Shown: piece after piece, positions 7,778-16,869 of the stretch
Layout of the letters: every line of letters begins with the position of its first letter
Numbering within the stretch: position 1 is the stretch's first letter
Origin: CAVSRC01 sp963730325
GTDB taxonomy: Bacteria; Pseudomonadota; Alphaproteobacteria; Rhizobiales; Kaistiaceae
Direction: 5' to 3'
Length of the DNA: 64,000 nucleotides
NCBI GenBank assembly: GCA_963730325.1
Contig: CAVSRC010000006.1
Location: forward strand, 62,001-126,000
Position numbers and translations under genes: made by a program
Notes under the pieces: model-generated
Databases searched by the model: none
What the model saw: the letters and a program-made list of their open reading frames with translations, nothing else
Told to the model about the DNA's origin: nothing

Positions 7778-9652
7778 GGCGGGGCCCGAGCGGCCTCACC
7801 CGCCGCGGCGTGCTGGCCGCGGGCAGCGCGGCGCTCGCCGCCCCCTTGCTCCCCCCCTTCGCCTGGGCCGCCGGCAGGACCGGCCTGCACGGGCTGTCGG
7901 TCTTCGGCGAGCTGAAATACCCCGCCGATTTCAAGCAGTTCGACTATGTGACCGCGGACGCGCCGAAGGGCGGGCGGATGAACTTCGCGCCGCCCACCTG
8001 GCTCTACAATCAGTCGACGGAGACCTTCAACACGCTCAATTCGTTCGTGCGTACCGGCGACGCGCCGCCGCGCATGGAGCTGACCTTCGACACGCTGATG
8101 GCATCGGCGGCCGACGAACCGGACGCGGTTTACGGCCTGGTGGCCGAGAGCGTGGACGTGTCGGACGACACCAACACGTTCACCTTCCATCTGCGGCCGC
8201 AGGCGCGCTTTCACGACGGAACGCCGCTGACCGCCGAGGACGCCGCCTTCTCGCTGATGCTGCTCAAGGAGAAGGGCCACCCCCAGATCCTGCAATCGAT
8301 CCGGACGATGATCGCGGCGACGGCGGACGACGACCACACGCTGACGGTGCGGCTTTCAGGCGAACAGACCCGCTTCACCATCCTGACCATCGTCGGCCTG
8401 CCGATCTTCGCCAAGGCCTACTACACCGCGCCACCCGTTCGATTCCTCGACACTCGACGTGCCGACCGGGTCCGGCCCCTACCGGGTCGGCACTTCCGAT
8501 GCACCGCGCTATATCGAATATGAGCGGGTGGCCGACTATTGGGGCGCGGACCTGCCGGTCAATGTCGGCCAGAACAATTTCGACCGGATCAGGATCGATT
8601 TCTTTACCCAGCGCGAACCGGCGTTTCAGGCCTTCACCAAGGGCAATATCACCTTCCGCGAGGAATTCACCTCGCTGACCTGGGCGACGGGCTACGACTT
8701 CCCGGCGCTGAAGGAGGGCAAGGTCAAGAAGTCCGAGCAGTTTCCCGAGGAGCGGCGGCCGGACCTCTACGGACTTGCCTTCAACACGCGCCGGCCAAAG
8801 CTTGCCGATCCGCGCACCCGGCTCGGACTGGCGCTCGCCTTCGACTTCGAGTGGGCCAACAAGAACCTGTTCTTCGAAAGCTATCGGCGCTCCTCCTCCT
8901 ATTTCGAGACGTCGGATTTCCAGGCGACCGGCAAACCGTCGGCAGAGGAGCTGGCGCTGCTCGAACCCTTCCGCTCGCAACTCGCGCCAGAGGTGTTCGG
9001 CGAGGCCTATGTGCCGCCGAAGACGGACGGCTCCGGCCGCGACCGCGCGATGCTGAAGCGCGCCTCCGACCTGTTCGCGGCAGCCGGCTGGCAGCAGGGA
9101 AAATCGGGGCTGGTCGACGAGCGCGGCGCGCCGCTTTCGCTGGAACTGCTGACCAACTCGCAGGCGATCGTCCGCGTGCTCTCGCCCTATGTGCGCACGC
9201 TCACCAGCCTCGGCGTGGCCGCGACCCTGCGCCAGGTCGACCCTGTCCAGTACAGCACCCGGCAGCAGGAATTCGATTTCGATGCGATCCTCATCCACTT
9301 CCTGCTGACGCCGACGCCGCTGGAGGAACCGCCGCAGTTCTTCGGCTCCAAGGACGCCGATGCACCCGGCGGCTACAATTTCTCCGGCATCAAGGACCCG
9401 GTGATCGACAAGCTGATCGCGCGCCTGCCGTCGATCGATTCGCGCGAGGCGCTGGTCGTGCTGGTGCGCGCCATCGACCGCATCCTGCGCGCCGGCCAGT
9501 ACTGGATGCCGGCATGGTACCTGCCGAACCATCGCCTGGCCTTCTGGGACCTGTTCGGCTGGCCGGAGACGAAGCCGGACTATGCCTTCAACCCGGAAAC
9601 GACCTGGTGGTACGACGCCGACAAGGCGGCGGCGATCGGCTATAGCGGGTAG
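7774..9652 (+). CDS. yejA2: Second YejA-like substrate-binding protein (one frameshift)
   Basis: Family 5 binding protein starting with GTG at 7774, which overlaps the previous TGA (GTGA coupling). The N-terminus TRRGVLAAGSAALAAP looks like a twin-arginine signal. Family features are PADFKQFDYVTADAPKGG, FHDGTPLTAEDAAFS, GSGPYRV, DPRTRLGLALAFDFEW and the terminal PETTWWYDADKAAA. The frame breaks near 8430: an extra C in GCGCCACCC moves the reading into the frame open from 8459, after which homology resumes at once. Removing it gives a full-length protein of about 625 residues. Two binding proteins per Yej transporter is usual in Rhizobiales and may widen peptide range. Confidence 0.82.
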
Positions 9653-9658
9653 GACGCG

Positions 9659-10769
9659 ATGGGCGCCTATATCCTCCGCCGTATCCTGCTGATCATCCCG
9701 ACCCTCGTCGGCATCATGGCGATCAGCTTCGCCGTGGTGCAGTTCGCGCCGGGCGGGCCGATCGAGCGCATCATCGCGCAATTGCAGGGCACCGACGTCT
9801 CGGCGACCTCGCGCATCACCGGCGGCGGCGGCGATTTCGCCGGCACCGGCGACAGCCAGGGCGGCGGCGGCGACGAGGTGACCTCCAAATATCGCGGCGC
9901 CCAGGGGCTCGATCCGGAATTCATCAAGTCGCTGGAGAAGCAGTTCGGCTTCGACAAGCCGCCGCTGGAACGCTTCGGCCTGATGCTGTGGAACTATTCC
10001 CGCTTCCAGTTCGGCGAAAGCTACTTCCGCGACATCAGCGTGCTCAAGCTGATCGGCGAGAAGCTGCCCGTGTCGATCTCGCTCGGCCTGTGGATGACGC
10101 TCCTGTCCTACGCCATCTCGATCCCGCTCGGCATCCGCAAGGCGGTCAGGGACGGCTCACGTTTCGACGTGTGGACGAGCGGGGTGATCGTGGTCGGCTA
10201 CGCCATCCCCGGCTTCCTGTTCGCCATCCTGCTGATCATCCTGTTCGCCGGCGGCTCCTTCCTCGACCTGTTTCCGCTGCGGGGCCTCATCTCCGACAAC
10301 TGGGCGAGCCTGCCCTGGCCGCAGAAGATCCTCGACTATTTCTGGCATCTGGCGCTGCCGCTGACCGCCATGGCGCTGTCGGCCTTCGCCACCACGACGC
10401 TCTTGACCAAGAACTCGTTCCTCGACGAGATCCGCAAGCAATACGTGATGACGGCGCGCGCCAAGGGACTGACCGAGCGGCCAGGTGCTCTACGGCCACG
10501 TCTTCCGCAACGCCATGCTGATCGTCATCGCCGGCTTCCCCGGCGCCTTCATCAGCGCCTTCTTCACCGGCTCGCTGCTGATCGAGACGATCTTCTCGCT
10601 CGACGGGCTCGGCCTGCTCTCCTTCGAATCGGTGCTCAACCGCGACTATCCGGTGGTCTTCGCCACGCTCTACATCTTCTCGCTGATGGGGCTGGCGGTG
10701 AACCTGATCTCCGACCTCACCTACACCTGGATCGATCCCAGGATCGATTTCGAGACGCGCGAGGTGTGA
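9659..10769 (+). CDS. yejB: Peptide ABC transporter permease YejB (one frameshift)
   Basis: Inner-membrane permease of the DppB/OppB family, about 369 residues once repaired. It begins GAYILRRILLIIPTLVGIM, has a long periplasmic loop with a Gly/Asp-rich run, and shows the family segment PVSISLGLWMTLLSYAISIP. The cytoplasmic EAA-type loop is MTARAKGLTE-(break)-VLYGHVFRNAML, followed by ETIFSLDGLGLLSFESVLNRDYP. The break near 10481 is an extra C (GCGGCCAGG for GCGGCAGG) exactly inside the conserved loop; the downstream part is the frame open to 10769. It pairs with YejE to form the channel. Confidence 0.85.
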
Positions 10770-11956
10770 TTGGACACCAAGCTCGAGGAAAAGCTCGAAC
10801 GGTCGGGCTATGAGACGATCGAGCCGCTGCCCGGCGAGGAACAGCCGCCGCCCAAGCGGCTGTTCACGCTGTCGCCGATCAACCGCCGCCGGCTGGAGAA
10901 CTTCAAGAGCAACCGGCGCGGCTACTGGTCGTTGTGGATCTTCCTCGTGCTGTTCGGCCTGTCGCTCGCCGCCAATGTGATCGCCAACGACCGGCCGTTG
11001 ATCGTCTCCTACAAGGGCGAGATCCTGTTCCCGGTGGTCGCCGACTATCCGGAATCGAAGTTCGGCGGCTTCCTGGCGACCACCAACTATCGCGACCCCT
11101 TCGTGCAGAAGGAGATCGACGCCAACGGCTGGATGGTGTGGCCGCCGATCCGCTATTCCTACGACACGGTCAACAACGAGATTCCGACGCCGGCGCCGGC
11201 GGCGCCGTGGTGGACGATGTCGCTGGAAAAGCGCTGCGCCGCCTACCGCAAGGCGTCGACGACCCCAACTGCACGATCGGCAACTGGAACTGGCTGGGCA
11301 CCGACGACCAGGCGCGCGACGTGGTGGCGCGGCTGATCTACGGCTTCCGCATCTCGGTCGAGTTCGGGCTGATGCTGGCCATCATCTCGTCGCTGATCGG
11401 CGTGATGGCGGGCGCCGTGCAGGGCTATTTCGGCGGCTGGGTCGACCTCGGCTTCCAGCGCTTCATCGAGATCTGGACGGCGATCCCCTCGCTCTACCTG
11501 CTGCTCATCATCTCCTCGGTGATCGCGCCGAGCTTCTGGGTGCTGCTCGGCATTCTGCTCTTGTTCTCCTGGGTGGCGCTGGTCGGCGTGGTGCGCGCCG
11601 AGTTCCTGCGCGGGCGCAACTTCGAATATGTCAACGCGGCGCGGGCGCTCGGCGTCGGCAATCTCACCATCATGTTCCGCCACCTGCTGCCCAACGCCAT
11701 GGTGGCGACGCTGACCTTCCTGCCCTTCATCCTCAACGGCTCGATCACGACGCTGACCTCGCTCGACTTCCTCGGCTTCGGCCTGCCGCCGGGCTCGCCG
11801 TCGCTGGGCGAACTGCTGGCGCAGGGCAAGGACAACATCCACGCGCCGTGGCTCGGCCTCACCGGCTTCTTCGTCATCTCGCTGATGCTGTCGCTGCTGA
11901 TCTTCGTCGGCGAGGCGGTGCGCGACGCATTCGACCCAAGGAAGACCTTCGCATGA
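10770..11956 (+). CDS. yejE: Peptide ABC transporter permease YejE (one frameshift)
   Basis: DppC/OppC-type inner-membrane permease. The start is TTG at 10770, directly after the yejB stop. The N-terminal cytoplasmic part and first helix (NRRGYWSLWIFLVLFGLSL) lead to a long periplasmic loop; the permease core has NWLGTDDQARDVVARLIYGF, the EAA loop FVNAARALG-like segment YVNAARALGVG with HLLPNA, and the end EAVRDAFDPRKTF. A missing base near 11250 (AAGGCGTC for probable AAGGGCGTC) splits the frame in the loop, the only clear -1 event in this operon. The stop overlaps the next start as ATGA. Confidence 0.85.
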
Positions 11957-12279
11957 GGATCGCCCGGATCGCCCTCGCCGCCCTGTTGCTGCTTCTCCGC
12001 CGCGCCGGCGCTGGCCGCCGACGACCGCGAGCGTGCGGCACCGCACCGGAGAACTGGTCCGGCACCTGGGGGCTCGACGTCGAGGCCTCCTCGGCGGCGC
12101 TGGCGCGCGACGGCTGGAAGTTCCTCGCCATGTCGACGCTGTCGTGGCCGGACGGGCGCCAGGCGGTGGTGACGATGTGGATGAGCCAGCTCGGCGATTT
12201 CGCCCGCTGCTTCGACTATTTCGACGCGCAGATGGTGCAGGCCGGCGGCAAATGCGAACGATCGGGGACGGGGCTGTGA
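11953..12279 (+). CDS. Small exported protein within yej operon, unknown
   Basis: ORF of 108 codons joined to both neighbours by ATGA and GTGA overlaps, so it is translated as part of the yej operon. As written, the signal peptide loses its hydrophobic end and becomes Arg-rich. A neighbouring frame reads SAAPALAADDRERAA over the same bases, a textbook cleavage region. A lost base near 11995 plus a gained base near 12040 would restore a normal Sec signal ahead of PENWSGTWGLDVEAS. The mature part (about 80 residues) has SGTW and a late Cys pair. I do not recognise the family; it may be a periplasmic accessory of the transporter. Confidence 0.55.
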   Translation: MRIARIALAALLLLLRRAGAGRRRPRACGTAPENWSGTWGLDVEASSAALARDGWKFLAMSTLSWPDGRQAVVTMWMSQLGDFARCFDYFDAQMVQAGGKCERSGTGL

Positions 12280-13908
12280 GCGACGAACCCCTGCTCTCGG
12301 TCAAGGATCTCGGCGTCGCCTTCAGCCAGGGCGGCACGACGACCATGGCGGTCGAGGGCGCCACGTTCGACATCGCCAAGGGCGAGACCATGGCGCTGGT
12401 CGGCGAGAGCCGGCTCGGGCAAGTCGGTGACGGCGCTCTCGGTGATGCGGCTGCTGCCTGGCTCGGCGAGCCACCCGGCCGGCGACCATCCATTTCAAGG
12501 GCAAGGACCTGCTCGCGGCGAACGACAAGGAGCTGCGCGCCGTGCGCGGCGGCGAGATCGGCATCATCTTCCAGGAGCCGATGACCTCGCTCAACCCGCT
12601 GCACACCATCGAGCGGCAGGTGGGCGAGGTGCTGAAGGTGCATCGCGGCCTGCACGAGACGGCGGCCAGGGCGCGCAGCGCTGGAGCTGCTCGAGCAGGT
12701 CGGCATCCGCGACGCGGAGAGCCGGCTCGGCGCCTATCCGCACCAGCTTTCCGGCGGCCAGCGCCAGCGCGTGATGATCGCCATGGCGCTGGCCAACGAG
12801 CCCGACCTGTTGATCGCCGACGAGCCGACGACGGCGCTCGACGTGACCGTGCAGGCGCAGATCCTGAAGCTGCTCGCCGACCTGCAGAAGCAGACCGGCA
12901 TGGCGATGCTGTTCATCACCCACGACCTCGGCATCGTGCGCCGCTTCGCAACCCAGGTCTGCGTGATGACCGGCGGCCACATCGTCGAGCAGGGACGGAC
13001 CGAGGACATCTTCGCCAATCCGCAGCACGCCTATACCCGCCATCTGCTGGCGGCCGAGCCGAAGGGCGACCCGCCGCACCCGGACGCGCAGGCGCCGGTG
13101 GTGATGGAGGCCGACAAGCTGAAGGTGTGGTTCCCGATCAGGCGCGGCTTCCTGCGCAAGACCATCGGCCACATCAAGGCGGTGGACGGCATCGACGTGA
13201 CGGTCAGGCGCGGACAGACGCTGGGCGTGGTCGGCGAATCGGGTTCCGGCAAGACGACGCTCGGCCTGGCGCTGATGCGGCTGATCTCGTCGGAGGGGCG
13301 CATCGCCTTCCTCGGCCAGGGGATCGACGGGCGCAGCTTCAAGGCAGATGCGGCCGCTGCGGCGCGCCATGCAGATCGTCTTCCAGGACCCCTACGGCTC
13401 GCTCAGCCCGCGCATGTCGATAGCCGACATCGTCGGCGAGGGGCTGAAGCTCCATGCCGCCAATCTGTCGCCGGCCGAGCGCGACCGGCGCGTCGCCGCG
13501 GCGCTGGAGGAGGTCGGCCTCGACGCAGCGACGCGCAACCGCTACCCGCACGAATTCTCCGGCGGCCAGCGCCAGCGCATCGCGGTCGCCCGCGCCATGG
13601 TGCTGGAGCCGGAATTCGTCATGCTCGACGAGCCGACCTCGGCGCTCGACATGAGCGTGCAGGCGCAGGTGGTCGACCTGTTGCGCGAGCTGCAGCGGCG
13701 GCGCGACCTCGCCTATCTGTTCATCAGCCACGACCTCAAGGTGGTGCGGGCGCTCGCCAACGACATCCTGGTGATGCGCGCCGGCGTGGTGGTCGAGCAG
13801 GGCCACGCCCAGCACGTCTTCGACAATCCCAAGACCGACTACACGCGGGCGCTGATGGCGGCGGCCTTCGACATCGCGGCGGCGCCGGAAGGCGTGGTGG
13901 CGCAGTAG
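12276..13908 (+). CDS. yejF: Peptide ABC transporter double ATPase YejF (four frameshifts)
   Basis: Fused pair of OppD- and OppF-like ATP-binding domains, about 540 residues once repaired, that powers YejB/YejE from the cytoplasm. The GTG start at 12276 overlaps the previous stop. Domain 1 shows GGEIGIIFQEPMTSLNPLHT, LSGGQRQRVMIAMALANEPD and the Walker B IADEPTTALD; domain 2 shows GESGSGKTT, IVFQDPYGSLSPRMS, FSGGQRQRIAVARAM and MLDEPTSALD. Single extra bases near 12410 (inside the first Walker A, GESGSGKS), 12484, 12680 and 13350 break the frame four times, each time with homology continuing immediately in the next frame. Codon use and motifs are otherwise intact, which favours sequencing error over old decay. 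Confidence 0.82.
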
Positions 13909-13970
13909 AGGCAGATGTTGGCATCGTGTTCGCCGCCGCCCCTGAGCCTGCTCCATGAGCATGTGGCGCC

Positions 13971-14923
13971 ATGAGCAAGCCGGCAATCCTCTTCGCCATC
14001 ACCGTCTGGGACCCGGCGCCCTGGGTGGAAGCGGTGCGTGCCGGCGACCCGGAGCGGCCCGTCCATCTGTGGCCCGATCTGCCCGACCCCGCTTCCATCG
14101 CCTATGCGCTGGTGTGGAAGCCGCCGGCCGGCGCGCTGGCCGGCCTCACCAACCTCAAGGCGATCTTCTCGCTCGGCGCCGGGGTGGATCACCTGATCTT
14201 CCAAAACGACCTGCCGGACGTGCCGATCCGGCGCGTGGTCGATCCGGATCTCACCGAGCGCATGACGGAATGGGTGGTGCTGCAGGTGCTCCTCCACCAT
14301 CGCCGGCAGCGGCTCTACGACCGCCAGCAGCGGGAACGGGTGTGGAAGGAGCGGCGGCAGCCGGCGGCGCACGAGGTGCGTGTCGGAATCATGGGGATGG
14401 GCGTGCTCGGGCAAGCCGCGGCCACGGCGCTCGCGGCCTTGAGCTTCCGCGTCGCCGGCTGGAGCCGGAGCGGATCGTCGCTGGCCGGTGTCGAGAGCTT
14501 TGCCGGGGCGGGCGAACTCGATGCCTTCCTCAAGCGCACCGACATCCTCGTCTGCCTGCTGCCGCTCACCGGCGAGACGCGCGGCATTCTCTCGGGCCCG
14601 CTGTTCGCAAAGCTCGCCCATGACGGCCCGCAGGGCATGCCGGTGCTGATCAATGCCGGGCGCGGCGGTTTGCAGGTGGAGGCGGATATCGTCGCGGCGC
14701 TGGAGACAGGCGTGCTCGGCGGCGCCAGCCTCGACGTGTTCGAGACGCGAGCCGCTCGACCGGACAAGCCCGCTCTGGGGCATGGACAATGTGGTGATCA
14801 CGCCGCACTGCGGCCGCGGCCAGCGCGGCTTCGGCGCTCATGCCGGCCATTCTGAAGCAGATCGCGGACTTCGAGGCGGGCGGGCCGCTGACGAATGTGG
14901 TCGACCGCGAGGCTGGGTACTAG
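13971..14923 (+). CDS. D-2-hydroxyacid dehydrogenase, GhrA-like (two frameshifts)
   Basis: NAD(P)-dependent reductase of the glyoxylate/hydroxypyruvate reductase A type, about 316 residues once repaired. Evidence: KAIFSLGAGVDHL, the Rossmann motif GIMGMGVLGQAAA, LLPLTGETRGIL, NAGRGG and GASLDVFET. Extra bases near 14749 and 14811 shift the frame twice; reading through gives EPLDRTSPLWGMDNVVITPH and an end at the TAG 14921-14923. The His that acts with Glu in catalysis is the ITPH residue. The ATG at 13971 lies 62 bases after yejF, so it may or may not be in that operon. The physiological substrate is not shown by the sequence. Confidence 0.82.
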
Positions 14924-14946
14924 AGACGGAGGCGTCTGCAGGTTCA

Positions 14947-14967
14947 CCTCTCCTCACCTGGGAGAGG
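14947..14967. repeat. Short palindrome after dehydrogenase gene
   Basis: CCTCTCC (14947-14953) and GGAGAGG (14961-14967) form a perfect seven-pair stem in the gap before a convergent gene. It resembles the short extragenic palindromes elsewhere in the window and might also stop transcription. Confidence 0.35.
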
Positions 14968-15001
14968 GGGACGAATACGGACGCGCCCTTCCCTCGCCGG
15001 A

Positions 15002-15298
15002 TCACCGCTCTCCGCTGGCCAGCCAATCGGTTGTGGCCGGCTCGGTCGACGTAGCGCTCCGACGTTCCTGTCCCGCGGTATAGTGCGGCATGTCCCGTAC
15101 AGCCTTCTCAAAGGCTGCGCGGATTTCGGTCTGGCTGAAATTCCGATCCCAGAGTTCGGTCATCAAGGTGCTGATGATGAGTTCGAGCGGCGCAACCTCC
15201 TCGTAGGGATTGTCCGTCGCTAGGACAGCGCATCGTAGTCCGAAATCGTAGGCAGCGTCGGTGCACCGCCCCTCCCACGGGACCTCGGACTCGCTCAT
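15002..15298 (-). CDS. Small hypothetical protein downstream of NlpC/P60 gene
   Basis: ORF of 98 codons starting at ATG 15298, 15 bases after the NlpC/P60 stop, with GAGG about ten bases upstream; it is probably co-transcribed and translated with it. The protein is acidic and helical in character (LELIISTLMTELWDRNFSQT, EIRAAFEKAVRDMPHYTAG) with no signal or membrane segment. I do not recognise a family. The last 25 residues look unstructured and the true C-terminus may be conserved only to about residue 75. Confidence 0.5.
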   Translation of the reverse strand: MSESEVPWEGRCTDAAYDFGLRCAVLATDNPYEEVAPLELIISTLMTELWDRNFSQTEIRAAFEKAVRDMPHYTAGQERRSATSTEPATTDWLASGER

Positions 15299-15313
15299 GA
15301 CATCGTTTCCTCT

Positions 15314-16166
15314 TCAAGGGTGCAGACGGCGGACAGTGGTGACGGCGCCGATGCGGGCGAGCGCGTCGGCAAGCGGCTCGATGACCACCGCCATCTGGAA
15401 GCCGCTGGCGTGAACCATGTATTCGCCGTCGATCATGATGCCGACATGGCCGCCCCAGAAGACCAGATCGCCCCGGTGGCGGGTGGCGCCCTCGACCGGC
15501 TCGCCGATCATCGTCGCCTGCAGATCGGTGTCGCGCGGCGCCGTGTGGCCGGCGGCCATCAGGGAGAGCTGCACGAGGCCGGAGCAATCGAGCCCGATGC
15601 TGGTGCGCCCGCCCCAGAGATAGGGCGTGCCGAGGAAGCGCTCGGCGACGGCGACGAAATCCGCCTCCGGCGGCGCATCGACCGGCACGACATGGGCGGC
15701 GACGACGGCGCCGGCATCCGCCGGCGAGCAGCCGGTAGAGCGTGCCGCGCGTCTCGGCCTCGCCGGCGAGCGCCAGGCGGCTGCCGAGCGACAGGCAGTC
15801 GCGGGCCGGCAGCTTCAGGTCGGGGCCGGGATAGAGAAAGGTGCGGAGCGCGGTGACGCGGTGGGTCGGCTCCGGCGCGTCGGCGACCAGCGCGTCAGTG
15901 GGCAGGTAGCCGACATAGGAATCGGTTTCGAGCTGGCCCCACGACCAGCCCTCGGCGGCGTCCTCGAAGACGATGAAGGTCTCGCCGAAAAGCGCCTCGC
16001 TTTCCAGCCCGGCGTCCGGCCTCGGCTGGCGCCGGATCGGCGCCGCCGCGGCAGCGACCCGGCGCGGCGCGCCTTCGACAAAGCGCGCGGCTTCGACACT
16101 GCCCTTCAGACGGATATCGGCGAGGTCCGGGCGAAAGGCGTGGAGACGGGGATCGAGGTCGGTCAT
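15314..16166 (-). CDS. NlpC/P60 family cysteine peptidase (one frameshift)
   Basis: Probable cell-wall endopeptidase of about 283 residues. SH3-like segments come first (AEGWSWGQLETDSYVGYLPT, around residues 70-100), then the NlpC/P60 catalytic domain: PYLWGGRTSIGLDCSGLVQ with the nucleophile Cys, GDLVFWGGHVGIMID with the catalytic His, and a following His in YMVHASG. An extra base near 15722 breaks the frame just before the catalytic domain; reading through gives DAGAVVAAHVVPVDAPP. No signal peptide is visible at the ATG at 16166, as is common for rhizobial members of this group. The gene is followed closely by a small ORF on the same strand. Confidence 0.82.
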
Positions 16167-16201
16167 GGCAAACGATCATACTCCGCTTGATCCCCTCCCG
16201 G

Positions 16202-16222
16202 CCTCCCCTTTTCAAGGGGAGG
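16202..16222 (-). terminator. Hairpin between MarR and NlpC/P60 genes
   Basis: CCTCCCCTT (16202-16210), a three-base loop and AAGGGGAGG (16214-16222) make a perfect nine-pair stem in the 191-base gap below the MarR gene and above the NlpC/P60 start. It may end the MarR transcript or be another extragenic palindrome; there is no strong U-run. Confidence 0.35.
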
Positions 16223-16357
16223 AGACCGCGCGGCGAATGCCGGCGCTTGTTCACGGCGCTCCGTGACGGTGCGATGGATCACCTCCACCACTCCGCCGCA
16301 GACGCTTGGCCCGTTCGGTCTTCTGTCTCGTTCGGTCGAAACGCCGATTGTCCGCTG

Positions 16358-16708
16358 TCACGGCGGCAGGTGGCGGTAGCGGGCGATGATGGCGTCGCCC
16401 AGGCGCTCCACCGCCAGCGCCCCCTCAAGCGTGCGCTGGACGAGAACGTTGCGGCGGTCGGCCTCGTCGCGGCGGCGGGTGAGGAGCCCGAGGCGCCCCA
16501 TGGTGTCGAGCGCGCGGGTGACGACCGGCTTGGTGACGCCGAGCTTGGCGGCAAGGCCGCGCACGGTGTGCGGCGGCGGCTCAAGATAGACGGTGAGCAG
16601 CACGGCCATCTGGCGCGTGGTCAGATCCTGCTCGCCGTCGCGAACCAGATCGAAGATCACGTCGTGCCACAGGTGCAATGCCTGACTCGGCCGGAACTCG
16701 GCTGGCAT
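16358..16708 (-). CDS. MarR-family transcriptional regulator
   Basis: A regulator of 116 residues with a winged-helix core: LTTRQMAVLLTVYLEPPPHT, then VRGLAAKLGVTKPVVTRALD as the recognition HTH, and RRRDEADRRNVLVQRT as the wing. The ATG at 16708 is preferred to an upstream start at 16738 that would add ten unlikely residues. Proteins of this short MarR type often act as repressors of neighbouring genes; candidates here are the NlpC/P60 pair downstream or the divergently reading strand. No effector can be named. Confidence 0.82.
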   Translation of the reverse strand: MPAEFRPSQALHLWHDVIFDLVRDGEQDLTTRQMAVLLTVYLEPPPHTVRGLAAKLGVTKPVVTRALDTMGRLGLLTRRRDEADRRNVLVQRTLEGALAVERLGDAIIARYRHLPP

Positions 16709-16869
16709 GGTGTTGCCTACTCCCCCCGTCGCGACCAAGATCGTTACGGACCCGTATTAACCTGACGGGGGTTGGCGGCAGATTCAAGCGCGCTTCGCCA
16801 ACGCGGTTAAGCGCCATGCTTAAGGCGGACGTTCCGCAAAGCCGGCGTTGGCGTCTGGAAGAGCAAGTG

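Noticed and set aside
11240..11260. Programmed frameshift in yejE
   Set aside because: There is no slippery heptamer, and similar breaks recur in unrelated genes; a lost base is simpler.
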